DNA of 64,000 nucleotides from Astrothelium macrocarpum (GCA_021030915.1 JAGEMR010000007.1:496001-560000); one strand, 5' to 3'; positions 32,535 through 45,509 are shown, counted from the first letter of the stretch. Numbers and translations are program-made. The notes: generated by a model from the sequence alone, not told the origin.

Positions 32535-32683
32535 AGGGGGGTGGTCAAGTGGTAATCAGTACCGAGGGACGAAGTGATCACATCAGGACAAACCAGCAGA
32601 CTTCGTTCCTCCCTGGTTCTCGTTCCCTAACGGGAGGTGCTTCGGTTCGAGTCTTGCATGGCTACGAGGGCTCTTTTTTTTTT
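32535..32683 (+). ncRNA. Candidate Pol III transcript (A box, B box, T-run)
   Basis: An A-box-like TGGTCAAGTGG begins at 32542. A B-box-like GGTTCGAGTCT begins at about 32645. A run of ten T residues at 32674-32683 would end Pol III transcription, and an A/T-rich TTTATAAT lies about 35 bases upstream. Between the boxes, GAGGGACGAAG can pair with CTTCGTTCCTC (11 pairs, one G-U), and TCCC/GGGA forms a small second hairpin. It does not fold as a canonical tRNA: the acceptor and T stems do not pair. It could be a tRNA-derived SINE head, a decayed tRNA or an uncharacterised RNA. Confidence 0.3.
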
Positions 32684-34400
32684 CTACCCTAAACTGGCCT
32701 CGTTCTGGATCATACCATTTCCTAAAACTAACTGTGCTAGATTAATTTACGGACTGCACACTTTACTTCTTCTGAGCTATCAAACCACTTCGAGCTCCAG
32801 CTTGTTATTGACCTTTTTCGTAGTTCATTGAACCAAAGGAGTAGAGATCGGTTTGTCTGTAGTCCAAACATCTCGACCTCATCCTCCAGACTCACAAGTT
32901 GCAACACCTGCGGAATCACGACAAAAGTGATATACTATTCTGCGTCATTTAATACTGTGTGATATATGCTCGATAGAAAACATTGAGGCATCGCCCTCAG
33001 AAATCCAAAGGCCTTGCAGCGAAAACAGCGTTTCCTTGATCTATTTCGCGTATCATTCCACGCGTTCTTTTTCCCAACAACACGCAAGGTGATCATGAAT
33101 TGACTGGAGCCAAGAAGTCACGCTGATTTCATTATTTTCAGGAAGAAAGATCTCGAAAGGTTGGTACATGATCTATTCATTGAGTACATGCGAAAAGATC
33201 TCTCACAGGGCCTCTAATTCCTCCTATCTGCTCCGCAATGTTCTGAAGCCAGATGTTGGTGTTACGAGAGAAGTCTTCCTTTTCCAGTCTATTTTGCTTT
33301 GAAGTTCCAAGTTCTCTCTTACTAAGTCGTTACTCTGCTGTACATGTACATTTTTTGCATAAGTACTGTCCATCAGAAGCTTCACAATCTGCCACAACCA
33401 TCGACTTGTCTATTTTTGCTCTCACGAACAGGAGTCAGCTATCCACTATCGCCTGTTTCTCGCCTCTCCTGTCCACTGCGCAGCGCATTAGCCATTTACG
33501 GGCCTGAATCCGGTTAAATTGATTTCAATACACGATACTACAATTATAGCAGAGGAGTCCAAGCCGTCTTATTTGAAGCGTCCCACGGCACAAAAAGAAC
33601 AATAGGACCTAAACTCCGGCATAAAATATTTGATATTGTCTCGAAGAGAATGATGTCTCTGACCTGGAGGCATCACCGTGGACGCGTGACGTGCATAATC
33701 ACACCGCAGCAAAGGGAGACAAGAATACAAACAACAGTACGATCTACGTGCATTTTGATTCGGGGTTCGAAAAGAGTGTAATGCCTCTGGTTAGGTATTA
33801 CTTAGTCTCTGGTTATCTCCATCGCGTGCGGTGGGATTAATATGTTCGCAGGAGGTGCACAGCAGCGCATGCTCCGCATCCCAAATATCTTGCTTCGGTA
33901 CGATCAGATCAAGCACTGCATAGCTTTTGCATGACGGAAAGCACGATCGCACTGTGCACGGAACCGGGAAACGAGAGCGCGAACTTCTTGATAGGCCGAG
34001 TGCGACCATGCTTAGCCTTCCATATGCTGAAAGCCTTGGTCTACTAGTTTTGCCAATGGCACGTGGTTACGGACAATATTGAAGGATTGATTAAGGAAAT
34101 GTCACCTGGAACTTTGCCTTGCTAAGACATAGGTAAGATTGGTGTTCGGTAAGATGATTATGTCTGAGTCTAATCAGATTTTTCACTTGCTCGATTCGGC
34201 CATCCTGTGTGCTCTATTGCTCGGAGTATCATTGATTGATGCTCATTCTTGGTGGATGTATAGTACAAGTCTGGATCGAAACCTCTTATCTCAAGTTCTT
34301 CATGCCACGATTCTCAAATCTGCATTATCAATCCGTCGTGGTCATATACGACTATTCGTGGATGCAACGCCTTGCGATAGAAGTTCACATGACGTTCCCT
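32684..34400. other. Intergenic region, nothing recognised
   Basis: There are about 1.7 kb of moderately A/T-rich sequence with short frames only. The plus-strand frames at 34139-34450 and 34236-35075 run into, and lie antisense to, the Drn1-like gene and are shadows. Confidence 0.5.
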
Positions 34401-36434
34401 TCAATTTTCGTCTTCGGATCCCCCATGTTGATCATTTGCTTGGTCCTTAGTAAAATCGTAAGGATCAAACAATTCCTTGAAAGCACGCACGTCCCTCAAC
34501 TCGTCCTCCTTGCTTTGTGCACAATCTTGCCAATGCTTCCGGTCCTCCAATCCCAGCAGCTTTGCCATCACGCTCCTCCCAAACTGCAGGTCGAAGTGGT
34601 ACGAATCATCGAGCGGCATATAAAAGTGCATCTCTTCGCCTTCCATATCAGTTGCTCCAGCCTCATCGTCATTTTGACTACCGTTTTCCTTCATCTGAGC
34701 ATCAATTCCGAATTGATTTTCTTTATTTATTGTACCATCTTGGTTAGTAGGTTGCTTCCCAGCTACATGATGCACGCTCTTTTGGGGGACCCATGTTGTG
34801 ACACGAAAAGAGTTCTCCGGTGCGTCCAAAAGTCCGTCAGTCAGATTGCCCGTACGAAACTGGGGATATTTCTGGTTCGCGGCCTCTACTCTGAATCCCG
34901 CATCAATCACACCCTTTTTTACGAGGCTGACGGGGACAGGGAGATATTGCCAGTGCGTGTGCATCCCCCCACTACGGCTCACTTCCCAGGTGACGGAGCC
35001 CAGACTTCCCGACCCAACGTTGCTAAGCATGCTATTCAGCGCAGCTTGAAACTTACGCATGTCCTGATAGACTAATCTGCTCTGATCTGGATGAAGTGTG
35101 GTAAGGGTAGGTATGTGCGCAGTGGGGATTATGAGCATGTGGGCAGGACAGCCGAGACCAGGGAAAGTGTCTGCTATACTGAGTGGTCCTTTTGCCGTCG
35201 TCATATAAGACTCATCACCAAGTGATGTGATGAGATGAGTCGCGACATTCTCATTACTAAGACAGAAATAGCATTCAGTAATGGATGCCCGAGGCGCACG
35301 ACGGCTGCGTTTAGGCCGATAACGGTCGGTCTGGCGATGAGAATCCGCGGGTGGATGTCCGTCATCTTGAGCAAAGCGTGAATACTGGGCTGCTTCCGAT
35401 ACGCGACGTTTCTTCGGATTAGAATAAAATGGAGAAGGAGTTGTTTCCGTAGGTATAGTTCCTGGTAAGGTGAACGCGTATATCCATCTGGCCTTCTCTT
35501 GGTTACCAAATTCAGCAAGGCTAATGAATCGTGTGATTCGGTCAGCTTCTGATGCGGTTTCCGTTTGGGCATGGTGGAACGGCTCGCGCTCGTAAAAGGT
35601 ACCGGTGCTGGTAGCGAAATGGTATTTAGGCTTGATAGCAAAGCAGAGGTCTGCTACGCATTGATGTTCCACGGGATCCGAACCTTTGAATTCTTTATTG
35701 GATCTGGTTCGAATGCCGGACGGCCATTCACAAGTGATGAGAATGTCCGCTGATTTGGCTTGGTGGAGGCGCGTTACTTCTTCCTTACTATAGAAAGGAT
35801 AGAAAGGATAGAAAGGATCGAAAGGACCATTGAAAGATACTTCGATCTCAGGATCGTTAGCCCCTCCTAGTAAGACAACTTTGATGCCTTCAGAGGTAGT
35901 GAACGTGGTTGCCTTGTTCAGGAAGTGCAAGTTTTCACACAATTCCCCATCACCAGTCTGGAGCCGTGAGGCGACATTGGGCGGAAATGGAGATGTTCCG
36001 AGGGTAAAGTAGACAGGAAAGGGAATTACAGTCTTGCCTTCAAGCAATGAATCGATTTCAGATTCGTCTTCATTAGGTTCACTTTTTGGACTGAATAAGT
36101 TCCCTATCACAATACCAAACGAGAAGCTGTGCTTGGCATGAATGTTGGAGATCTTCCTGAACGCGGAGGAAAGCTGACCATTGATGGCACCTATGGCAAG
36201 TCTAATGCTTCGTTAGCAATGAAATCATCAAAATCATCACATGTTAGGATGATGCGTAAATGTCCCGCCGGTCGCCTAGGTTTGGCAGCAATAGCAATCT
36301 GCAAGGTGAAACCGCACACCACTTTTTTTCCTGCATCGAATCCAGGGTTGAGGAAAAGAAAGATTTCCTTTACAACATGTCTGGATTGATTAAAAGAAAA
36401 GGTGTACTTACATCTTCAATGGTTGCGCGGTCAT
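34401..36434 (-). CDS. Drn1/CWF19-like protein (CwfJ domains), lariat debranching/splicing factor
   Basis: Two exons, 36434-36412 and 36201-34401, give 607 residues. A 210-bp intron follows the eighth codon (MTAQPLKI, then LAIGAINGQ), and the start is fixed by the conserved IGAINGQ strand. The N-terminal half resembles a metallophosphatase-like fold (IGAINGQLSSAF, FGIVIGNLF, VVLLGG). Residues about 280-330 are basic (KKRR, RPKRSRRAPR), likely a nuclear localisation signal. The CwfJ C-terminal 1 domain starts at CYFCLSN and continues through HLITSLG, GHM-like CPAHMLIIPTAHI and MHTHWQYLPVP, a HIT-like histidine cluster. The CwfJ C-terminal 2 domain has the final FGRSVMAKLLGL and W..C motifs. 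The yeast homologue Drn1 helps Dbr1 debranch intron lariats; S. pombe Cwf19 is a late spliceosome factor. Lengths of 500-650 are usual. It is divergent from UTP20. Confidence 0.9.
35790..35825 (-). repeat. 9-bp in-frame coding repeat, four copies
   Basis: On the plus strand the unit is ATAGAAAGG three times and ATCGAAAGG once. It encodes FDPFYPFYPFYS in the Drn1-like protein, a Phe-Tyr-Pro tripeptide repeat in a loop between the phosphatase-like strands. Confidence 0.75.
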
Positions 36435-36602
36435 GTTTACAGAGCTCGGTAATGAAAGAGCGAGATCGGCCTCGGAGTTACCAGTTGAGTTGCTTAGGTA
36501 ATGAGTCTGGTCCGGCATCTCGGCATCACGTTTTTCCGATTCGACGATAACTTCAGTTTTTTCCTTCCGAACGTTGAATCAAGTTAAGCAATTCAAGCCA
36601 AC
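36435..36602. promoter_or_regulatory. Shared divergent promoter of the Drn1-like and UTP20 genes
   Basis: Only 168 bases separate the two start codons. The two genes encode RNA-processing factors, so coordinated expression from this short region is plausible. No clear TATA box is seen, as is usual for housekeeping promoters. Confidence 0.5.
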
Positions 36603-39600
36603 ATGGCAGGAGGGGCAAGGGGACGGAGCTCAAAGTCATCAAATAAGATCATCAAAGTCAAGAAGAACAGCACTGTCTCAAACAAAAAACATCATTTCGA
36701 AAGCTTTTCTCAGCGCATCGCAAAGCTTAACATCGACCCAATCCGCCGAACGCGCCGTCACAATCTTAACGAGACGGACCTTGACGCAGCCGAATCCTAT
36801 TTCCAGACATCTCTGCAGAAATGGCAGGATCTAAATCTTTCCGAAACCTTTGCCAGATTTGTCCGCGATGTACGACCCCTGTGCGAGAGCCTTCCCCAAA
36901 TTCTTCACTTCCAGGATCGAATTGTCGAATTTTTAGTGCAATATCTTGAGAAGAGGGATGCTTTGAGCCTAGAACCCCTTCTTAGCTTGGTAGCAGACCT
37001 TGCTCATGACCTGGGAATTAGATTTGAGAAATATTTTGCAAGAGTTGCTACGGTGGTTTCCAAATTGGCGGCACAACACCCAAACATTGAGGTAATAGAA
37101 TGGAGCTTCAACTGCCTGGTCTGGCTCTTCAAATACCTCTCTAGACTTCTCGTCCGGGATCTCCGGCCACTATTTGATCTTATGGCACCACTTTTAGGAA
37201 AGGAACGCCAGAAACCATTCGTTGCAAGATTCGCAGCAGAAGCGGTGAGCTTCCTCGTCAAAAAAGCTGGTGCCATCTATGAGCGCGATCGAAGTCCATT
37301 GGAAAAAATCGTTAGCCATGCTCTGGAAGATTTGGTTGCTTCAGCTGATCGTGCTGATACTACACTGTACTCTCAAGGTTTGATGACTTTATTTGCTGAA
37401 GCTGTGAATGGTACCCAAAAACGTCTGCATACATGTGCGGCATCCATAATCTGCTGTTTGACACAGCAGACTTTGCGCTTCTCAAGGGCCGACGACGAGT
37501 TAAGCTATTCTCCGGATGAAGTGCTACTCGGCGTACTGACTGCCATCAGCCATTACGCTGATGGCGAGAGTTGTCGATCGACCCTTGAATGGGTTTTGCA
37601 AACCTTCGATAGAGACTCACTCGCAGTGGCTGATCGTTCTACCCTTTTGGTAGATGTATTGTTTGTTGCAATATCCACTAAGAGAAGAGCAGATCTTGAC
37701 TGGTCTTCAATCATGAGTACATTATCAAAGCTGATCGACCAGGCCACTGATCGTTGTCTACACGTCGAGTCTCTACGAAAGAGTACTGTCCGGGTACTTG
37801 CCTTGGCCATTGCTTTTGCTCCCTTAGATGGTTTGATACCCTATCTCTATCTCCTTGACAACATGATATCAGTTCCATGGGAAGAGCACTTTCTTTCTTT
37901 GTGCTTTTATTCGGCCAACATAGATACAAGTCGTTTCCAAAGGCTTCTTTTACCTCGTTTTCAAAAGTATGATTCTCGGTATTAACTGCACTAAGCATAG
38001 CTGATTCTTCTAGATTCTTCCTTTCAAAGTGGGATACGTATTCGGAGGAAATCTGTATAATTTTGCCAAAATTGACCGCAAAATATCCCAAATCAGACAC
38101 CATCTTGACAATATCAGGCTCTATTCAAGACAGCGTTGCTAGCTCATTTGAAGAACTCGGAACAGCAACTCCAGATGCACGTAGCTCGCAAGTGGTCTTG
38201 CACAGATGTAGTGTGTATTTGGAACTAATCGACAACGTCTCAGGTTGGAGCTCAAACACCCTAGAAAGCATACAAACCTCCCTCCGACACCTACTTGATC
38301 GTTGCCTGAGAACTAATTATGAAGGCGACGTCACAGAAACGATGGCTTTTGCCGCAGGCAAAGGATTTCATCATCTGGTCTCTCATTCTCCGGCTTTCCA
38401 ACCGGACCGCGCATTCCTGAAACAAATCGGCTCCAAAATCGTTTGGCTCAATAACACACCAGGATTCTTGCAAGCCCTATCAAAATGTCTCAAACAGTTG
38501 GCAAATATGTCAGAAGAAATATCCATAAGCGAATACACGGACGTCCTGTTCGAGTCCGTGCTCGAGTGTCTCCAAAGTCCATCCCATGACCTTCGACTTG
38601 CGGCCCTTGACATTTTAAACACAACACAGTTACAAAGGACAGAAGACTGTAGGGGACTACTTGCAGTCGCTCTGTTAATTGAGGAGTTGCCGCTAAATAT
38701 TGATTCGCTCCGAACCGCGTCAATGTATGTCCGCAAGCTAGCATCTGGATTCCATTCAGTGTCAGATCCTTGGATACAGAGAGCTGTACCCGCATATTGC
38801 TTCGCCTTGCTACACTTTAAACTTACGCCGCTGTGGGATGACGCATGCAGTGCCTTGAAAGAGATGTCAACGACAGCTGTCGGTGAGGAAGCGATTGCAC
38901 AGATCGCGTTTAGATGGATGCAAGGAGGAGAGCCAAATACCTATGAAGATCACAACGAATCAATGCCCTTGAATCACCCACAAGGAAGTCAAGTTCTTTC
39001 CGACTTTGAGGATGCAGAAAGTCTAAGACTCGAGACGATGTTCAATTGTGCTGTAGAAACAGTAGAGACATCCCAGGATCAATTAAGAAATTCTTTCCTC
39101 AAATGCATCAAACCATTACCTCTATCGACAAGTCAGTGTCGAGCGCAGGCTTTGCGGGTGCTGAACAGGATACCTGCAGTTGCCGAGAAGCGGTCACGCT
39201 CGCTTGTGCCTATTTTGCTGGAATGGGCGGGCGGATTGAAAATCGCAAATGATGAGGTTGCATTGCACCCAGCCGACAAGGCCGACATGAAGTGGGCTCG
39301 AAAAGACCAGAAAGCCATGTTGGAACTTTTTGCGCAATTCGTCAATCCGAAAGTCTTGTACAAGACGAACGAGGTGTATCAAGCTTTGTTAGCACTCTTG
39401 TGTAATGGCGATGTCGAGATCCAGAGATCAGCACTAAAGGCTATCTTATCATGGCAACAGCCAAGTGTCAAGTATTACGAGGGACGTCTTATGAACCTTT
39501 TGGATGATGCTAGATTTCGTGACGAGCTGGCAACATTTTTTAGTACAAACAAAGAGGATAGTGAGCTGCAAGATGATCATTTGGGTGACGTTATGCCAGT

Positions 39601-42600
39601 CCTTTTACGTTTGTTGTTTGGACGTATGGTTTCCCGCACTGGATCAAGCTCTGGAAGCGGTCAGCAAACGAAGAGAAGAGCGGTGTTTGGTGCACTTGCC
39701 CGCCTTGATCCAAATGTGTTGGCACAGTTTATTGATATCATGTTCAATCCAATTGGCCATCTGGTCTCCTCTCAAGGAGATCAGATCAATGATGACTTGT
39801 TCAATCAAGAATTCTTGCCGCAGAGAAGCCAGTTGGGTCTGTTGAACATGACGGAAGATTTACTCAAAGAAATCGGCTCCGGGACCAGCCCTTTTGCTTC
39901 TCAGGTTCTAGATGGAGTACTATGCTGCACCGTCAGATCGTCAAGGGAGGTTTCCAGGATCCAAGTTAGCTTAGAGAACGAAGAGACATCATTTGATAGT
40001 GTTTCATTCCCACGAACGATCAGGCAAATAGGTATACGATGTCTCAATCTGCTATTCGAATACTGTCCGGATGTACGTTGGGAGCTTTATGTTCCTACAA
40101 TCATTCAAGAACTTATCGATCCTCGCCTCGAAAACTTTCCGGTCGAGTCGGCGCAGTCACCTTCTGGAATTCTACGAATGTTCTCTATCTGGAGCAAAAA
40201 ACTGCGCTACATATTGTTCCTGGTGTCCTACAACGATAGACTTGTGGCCAAAACTTGCGAAATACTTGGAGTACCTTCTGCCAAGGATGGAGTAAAACTT
40301 TTTGTGATTCAGGACATACTGATTAACCTTATCACGCTAGCTAATGTCAAGCCATTCACAAATTCTGTGGACGACACCCAGAGGCAGGTAGTTCAAGAAA
40401 TGGTTTTGCAGCCACACATGAACACTCTTCTCATGCATTTTGCGTCAATTTTAAAAGGCAGTCCTAGCAAGGATCTTCTAGATGCAGCTGTGCAAGCTGT
40501 ATCAAAGCTTGGTCCATCCGTGATTGGGTCTTCGGACTCGCGAACCCTCGTAGAAATCTCCGTCTTTCTCTTGCAACAGCCATCGAGGCGAGTCCGGCCA
40601 CACGTTAAAAGTGGAATCTTGGAGATATTGAATCGATTTGCGCCTCACGCGCTTCGGGATCAGCAAGATAGTCTGTTTCGATCAACCTATGACATCGTGG
40701 CATCACTCTTTGGATATTTCGAAGACAGAGCTGGTCAAATGCCGGCTCGGACTCTCTTATGCAAAGTATTCGATCAACTTGCGAACATTGATGACGACCT
40801 CGAGCAAGTAGCGGGATTGTGCAATGCATTAAATGCAATGTCGATGAGAACACTCGGCGACCCTGATTTTGAGCGCCGTTCGCTGGCTTTCAACGATATT
40901 ACTGAGCTCTACTGGAGGAAATTCTCTGTCAAGCAATGGACACCTCTTGTACACAACATGCTTTTCTTTATTAAAGATGCAGATGAATTGACCATTAGGA
41001 CAAATGCTTCGTATGGCCTGCGTCGATTTGTACAAAGTGCTGCTATATCGTCCGAGGCCGGTCGACCAGCAGGGGAATTCGAGCCATTGCTATCCGCAGT
41101 GTTGCTATCAGGAATATTCAAAGGAATTCGTGACGTACCTGAGCTCGTTAGACTTGAGTACCTATCAGTCTTGGCCTCTATCATCCGGGAATTCCCACAA
41201 TGGGTTCTGGTCAGCGATATGCAAAGCCTTTTAATGGGCGAGGATGAAGAAGCGTCATTCTTTACGAATATACTGCATATTCAACAACATCGGCGTTTGA
41301 GAGCATTACGTAGACTTGCGGCCGAAGCAACGTCCGGAGTACTAAAGAGCAAGAATATAAGCCAATTCTTCATTCCTCTCCTGGAGCACTTCATCTTTGA
41401 ACAAGTAGAAAATGAGACTGCCCACAATCTGGCTGCCGAAACCACCAATACAGTCAAGGAACTGGTCATGCAGCTTGAATGGGCACAGTTCCGGGCCATC
41501 TTTCAGCGGTATCTTGGCTACCTGAGCAGCAAACCTGAAGCGATGCAAAAGACAGTGATTCGACTACTTGGTGTTGTTGTTGATGCATTGGACGCTATGC
41601 GTTATAAAGCTTCGGCATCTACAATTCAGGACTTCGTCGTCGGCACCATTCTGGAACCTCTGACAAATCACCTTCACCAAAAAGATGAGACAACTGTCAG
41701 TCTCCGCACACCAGTTGCTGTAACAGTGACAAAGTTACTCAGACATCTAACCCCAGAGGAATTGTCGTCTCGTTTGCCGCCTGTGCTGATGGACATGTGT
41801 CACATTTTGCGCAGCAGAGATCAGATATCAAGAGACATGACGAGAAAGACGCTTGCCGAAATCATGAATATCATTGGACCAGCCTACTTTGAATTCATTC
41901 TCAAAGAATTGAGGAGTGCATTACTCCGCGGCTACCAGCTTCATGTTTTATCATTCACAGTTCATTCTATACTAATTGAAGCAATGCCATCATTCAAGCC
42001 AGGTGACTTAGACTATTGCGTCTCGGATATTGTTGCTGTAATCATGGACGATATATTCGGTTCCACAGGCCAAGAGAAGGATGCTGAGGAATATGTCAGT
42101 AGGATGAAGGAAGTGAAGAGCAGCAAGAGCTTCGATTCCATGGAATTAATTGCCAAAGTCACGACCGTCAATAACCTCTCCAAGCTGATCAGGCCTATTC
42201 AAGCTCTACTGCTAGAGAAGTTGAACGACAAGATGGTCAGGAAAGTTGATGAATTACTCCGTCGTATCGGTCTCGGCGTGTCTCACAATGAAGCCATCCA
42301 GGATCGCGGTATTCTCGTATTTTGCTATGAGATTATTCAAGAGGTTTACAAACATCAAAACAACCCAGAAGGTCAACAACAAATAGGCGATTACAAAATA
42401 AAGCGTTACCTGATTAGCATGAAAGGGCCGGCAAAATCAGGTGCTGGAACCAGCACATCTTCATACGTCTATAAACTAATTCGATTTTCTTTCGACCTTC
42501 TCAGATCCGTGCTTCAAAAGCATGAAGAATTGAAGACTCCGGCGAACCTGTCTGGCTTCCTACCCGTTATCGGCGACGCATTAGTCGAAGGCCGGGAAGA

Positions 42601-44467
42601 AATCCAAATATCGGCCATCCGACTGCTTGCAGCAATCATCAAAGTGCCGCTGGCGCAGCTCGACAATGATGTTCCGCTCTATGCTAGCGAAGCAGTTCGC
42701 ATCATCAAAGCATCGCCGTCCACGAATACTGAAATATCCCAGGCAGCCCTGAAGCTGGTTTCGAGCATCCTCCGGGAACGCAGAGATGCCCACGTAAAGG
42801 AAACAGACTTAGCTTATCTGCTAGAGGCACTGCTGCCGGATCTTCGTGAGCCTGATCGCCAGGGTGTCACTTTCAACTTTCTTCGCGCGATCCTTGCTCG
42901 TAAGATTGTCATCAACGAAGTATACAAGACAATGGATGAAGTCGCAGCCATCATGGTGACGCACCAAAGCAAAGGTATCCGAGATACTGCACGGGGCGCA
43001 TATGCTCAATTTCTGATGGATTATCCTCAAGGGAAAAAGCGACTGGACAAACAGCTTGACTTTCTTTGCCAGAATCTTGACTACCAGTACGCGGACGGAA
43101 GGCAGTCAGTCATGGAAATGATGCATCTATTGATGTCAAGAACCGATGACGGTCTTGTTCAAGAAATGCTTACTGCTTTCTTCCCTCATCTGATGCTTCG
43201 ACTGAACAATGATGACGACAAGGACTGCCAGCAAATGCTAGAGGTACTCATTAAGAAGATCTTCGAGCGAGCAGATGCGACAAGACGGAAAAACTTCCTA
43301 GCGCGACTCAAGTCATATTTGGAGCAAGATCAGCAGCTGGTACTCCAAAGGGTAGCGTTGCAGGTGTGGATTCTTTATTTGGATATTAGAGGAGAGTCTG
43401 TCATGGATTTGCAGTACATCAGGCAACAGATTGAGTCAATCATTCGAGGCACTCCATTACGAGCTGGCGAAATGTCTTCTTCGGAAGTATTGCCTACTGC
43501 GTTGACGTCGGCTCTGAAGCTTTGCAAGATATCTCCGGATGTCATGTTCTCTGATGCAGTAGAGGCCATGTGGGGTTCGATCATTGCTTTGAGTTTTGCT
43601 TCCGACATAAGCGTTCAGCTCCCTGCCGCACAGCTTCTTGGAAGCCTCTTCAACGATTTCGCTCGCCATAACACCAATGCCGGACTTCAACGACTTCCCC
43701 TGACCGGTTCTGGAGGAATTGAATTAGATGGTGAAGGCTTACGACAGCTCACGGCCGCAAGCTTGCGTACCATGCAGTCTTCCGCTTTAGAATCCGAATC
43801 TTTGATGAGTCAGACGGTTCGAAATCTTGCCTTTCTTGGGCATTGCTTAGTGGTAAATGGCGTGCTCTGGCAGTCTCGACAATCATCGAATACCGAGTTC
43901 GCCGAAGAAGAAGAGGAAGAGGCTGGTCCAGAGTGGAACGTACAAGATTCCTCGAGTAAAATGTTGGCAATTAGTTACCTCCTCAACCGTCTGTCACGCA
44001 CAATGCGTCGCAACGAGACCATTGCCGCTTCCAAGTCGCCCAAACTACCGGCTCTCATTCTCCTAGGTACCTTGGTCAATTCCCTTGACGCCGCCGTGCT
44101 CATAGGCAATCTTTCGACTATCCTAATCCCGCTAAACTATCTCAATGATACTTCCATTACGCAGTCCTCACACTCTTCTGACCTTGAGAAAATGACAGAG
44201 TTGGCACGCGAGATCACAGACAAGGTGAAGGAGAAAGTGGGTACATCGGCTTTCGTGAAGGAAATGGAAGAAGTAAGAGGAATGATGAGAGGAAGGAGAG
44301 AGGAGAGACGGAAGAAGAGAGCGCTGGACAAGGTGACGGAGGAGGGAATGAAGAGATTAGTGGAGTCAAAGAGGAGGAAATTGGAGGTGAGGAAAAAGAG
44401 GGAGAAGGATTTGCGGACAACGAAAGGCGTGGTCTACAAAGGGAAAAGGAGACGGTTGTATGAGTGA
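36603..44467 (+). CDS. UTP20: Utp20, U3 snoRNP / SSU processome HEAT-repeat protein
   Basis: Two exons, 36603-37966 and 38014-44467 (47-bp intron), encode 2605 residues; the yeast protein is about 2490. The start ATG is the first in frame and is followed by a basic N-terminus (RGRSSKSSNKIIKVKK). The typical beginning is seen at FESFSQRIAKLNIDP. The body is alpha-helical HEAT-like throughout. The DRIM domain includes FPRTIRQIGIRCLNLLFEY (about residue 1120) and the block around NEVYQALLALL before it. The middle third carries the conserved LRALRRLAAE and GPAYFEFILKELRSAL stretches. The C-terminus is a long basic helix ending KGKRRRLYE. Utp20 is needed for early cleavages of pre-18S rRNA in the nucleolus. 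The very large size, full-length frame and good splice sites argue for an intact, essential gene. It converges on the Zim17 gene 267 bases downstream. Confidence 0.95.
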
Positions 44468-44734
44468 TTGGTAATGGATGATGTGCATGACTGGCGTTGA
44501 GGTGGCAGTTTATTTATTGTACCCACATAGCTTGAAGGTGGATGCATGAAATGAGAATGGAGCGCTTTTGTACATATAGAGAAGACAGGGAGACTTTGGC
44601 GCCTCCTCATGATTCGCTGATTCGTTGCCACAAATGACCAGCCAAATGTTACAGTCGACACTCCAAGCCTCTAGTAATATACATTTCCCTTCGCTTTAAA
44701 TGCAACAGACTTTTCAAAAAGTAGAATTGTGCAA

Positions 44735-45509
44735 TCATTTCACATATCCTTGCCGGACCGCCTCTTCCTCCCTCTTCTCAATACCCGCCGCTCGCTCCAA
44801 CTCTTTCCTTCTCTCCGCATCATCATCCCAAAATTCTACATCACTGTCCCCAGTGATCGACCCCCGCTTCACCAGCTCGCCTTTCGTCTTCATCAGGTCT
44901 TCAATCGTAATCGACTGGTCCGAAAAAATCTGTGATATTCCCACGTCAGCTCACGCGCCCTCTTGTGCATACCTGGGTCTGTGATCGCGGGTCACCCACC
45001 TTCAAATGATCACTGATCAAATGCCTTCCTCCGCATCCCGGACACTTTATCAGCACCGTCCCATGGTGATAGCCCTGCTTGCTCACTCGATGCCATGCTC
45101 GGTGCCCACACTCGTACTCGCGCGGCTTGCACGTGAAGGCGAGCGCGTACGCAGGTTCGTCCGGTCGCGCGCTCGGGGTGGGATCGGGGATTCCTGAGGG
45201 CTCGGTCACCCATGAGGGTTTGCTGGAGGAGTGAGTTGCCTCCCAGCGGGGTGTTTCGGAGGGAGTGATGGGTTGGTAGGTGGATGTTTTTGGGTCGGAC
45301 GGAGAGGAGTCCGAGGAATTGTGTCGTATTAAGTGTCTGGATTGGGTTTGAGATAGTATGGAAAAGGTTTTGTACAAGGGAGATGACTGGGTTCGGATGT
45401 GTTGGAAATGGAGGTGGCGAGCGGAGGTGGTTGCGGGGGTTGTAGGTTTGAGCGTGGATGGGCCAAGGCTTTTGGCGAGTAGGCGGGCGGTCGGTCTGAG
45501 TGTCTGCAT
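44735..45509 (-). CDS. Zim17/Hep1/Tim15-type DNL zinc-finger protein (mitochondrial Hsp70 escort)
   Basis: Two exons, 45509-45000 and 44929-44735 (70-bp intron), encode 234 residues. The first about 50 residues are rich in Arg, Ser, Thr and Leu with no acidic residues (MQTLRPTARLLAKSL), a mitochondrial targeting signal. The DNL zinc finger follows at about residues 128-175: FTCK, then CGHRAWHRVSKQGYHHG, TVLIKCPGCGGRHLISDHLK and, after the intron, IFSDQSITIEDLM. In the family, two Cys pairs bind zinc. The second pair is normal (CPGC), but the first is C-x6-C in place of C-x2-C because of four extra residues (REYE). The protein keeps mitochondrial Hsp70 soluble and active in matrix import and Fe-S assembly. 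The C-terminal tail is charged (ERRKELERAAGIEKREEEA). It shares an upstream region with the divergent cullin-3 gene. Confidence 0.9.

Noticed and set aside
32535..32683. Canonical tRNA gene
   Set aside because: The A-box and B-box look right, but the acceptor stem and T stem do not pair; kept only as an ncRNA candidate.
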